Below, piece after piece: positions 63,726 through 64,000 of a stretch of DNA of 64,000 nucleotides (positions are counted from its first letter, which is position 1; each line of letters begins with the position of its first letter). Position numbers and translations under genes: made by a program. The notes under the pieces were generated by a model that was not told where the DNA came from, searched no databases, and saw only the letters and a program-made list of their open reading frames with translations. Source of the stretch: Corbicula japonica. Taxonomy: Eukaryota; Mollusca; Bivalvia; Venerida; Cyrenidae. The stretch is taken from assembly GCA_038501625.1 (NCBI GenBank), contig JAZAYU010000013.1, forward strand, positions 8,122,001 to 8,186,000. Reading direction: 5' to 3'.

Positions 63726-63778
63726 ATGCCTAAAGAGAAAAGGAGAGAAAAAAGACAGAAAAAGAAGCTAAGAAGAAG
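63726..63778 (+). CDS. first coding exon of an unidentified Lys/Arg-rich protein
   Basis: The exon starts at 63724 after TTTCAG; ATG at 63726; donor GTAATG at 63779. It encodes 17 residues, MPKEKRREKRQKKKLRR, and leaves two bases. The rest lies beyond the window. The highly basic N-terminus suggests a nuclear, nucleolar or ribosome-associated protein, but no family can be named. It is transcribed away from GOLGA3, so the two may share a divergent promoter region. Confidence 0.6.
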
Positions 63779-64000
63779 GTAATGAAACATCAAAACATCA
63801 AAATGGAAAGTAAAATTGAACTGTAAAGGTATAAAGTAGAACTTTGGTGAACTATAGTACTGTTTCAGAATGAAAATAAAACAAAGACATTATAATTCAG
63901 TTGTCAAAAGTTTAATTGTTAGTTTGTGTTTTCTTTCATTTCTTCCACCAAATCCTCTACCAACATAATATAAATATAGATCTAGTCAATTCACGACAAC
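63779..64000 (+). other. intron of the rightmost gene
   Basis: AT-rich sequence after the donor; no second exon recognised before the window ends. Confidence 0.5.

Overview
This is a window of animal nuclear DNA, most likely from a bivalve mollusc. It is AT-rich, has small exons with GT-AG introns, and carries dense short dispersed repeats. The bivalve call rests on the repeat families, which I recognise from memory of clam and mussel sequence. Examples are the tandem arrays introduced by a GGCCATGATGGCC palindrome and the GATC-rich palindromic elements beginning near TTAACCCTTTCCTCCAT. The call is an inference.

Layout. Positions 1-22000 are gene-poor. At each side lies a ~163-bp satellite made of GGTTAC motifs: 1-1735 reads on + and runs off the left edge, 15660-20450 reads on -. 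Between them are a 1.38-kb element with TIRs and a TA target duplication (3591-4972), a 579-bp Tc1-like remnant that still encodes a transposase C-terminus (10188-10766), a CAT microsatellite, a foldback repeat, and an unusual CpG-rich cluster of alternating palindromes built from GCGA words (11526-12385). No convincing gene was found here.

Positions 22045-31172 hold the last 11 coding exons of a TMCO6-like armadillo-repeat gene (+ strand, 427 residues visible, N-terminal exon(s) not found). Positions 37037-57577 hold what appears to be a complete coding region for GOLGA3/golgin-160 (- strand, 15 coding exons, 1716 residues, identified by co-linear similarity to human GOLGA3 recalled from memory). 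The two genes converge. At 63726-63778 a third gene begins on +: one short Lys/Arg-rich coding exon after a likely pyrimidine-rich 5' exon. Its identity is unknown.

Introns and spacers from 22 to 63 kb are packed with non-autonomous elements: about 20 copies of a ~230-bp double-palindrome element (family A), about 12 copies of a ~140-bp hairpin element (family B, with 67-bp perfect arms in the best copy), two ~147-bp-unit tandem arrays (families C/D), two ~700-bp foldbacks (family E), and several TA-flanked elements, some nested inside others. The genes are not functionally linked; they are a convergent pair sharing a repeat-rich neighbourhood. I did not find a new enzymatic system. The most distinctive things are structural: the inverted satellite arms, the GCGA palindrome cluster, and long perfect hairpins lying next to splice sites.
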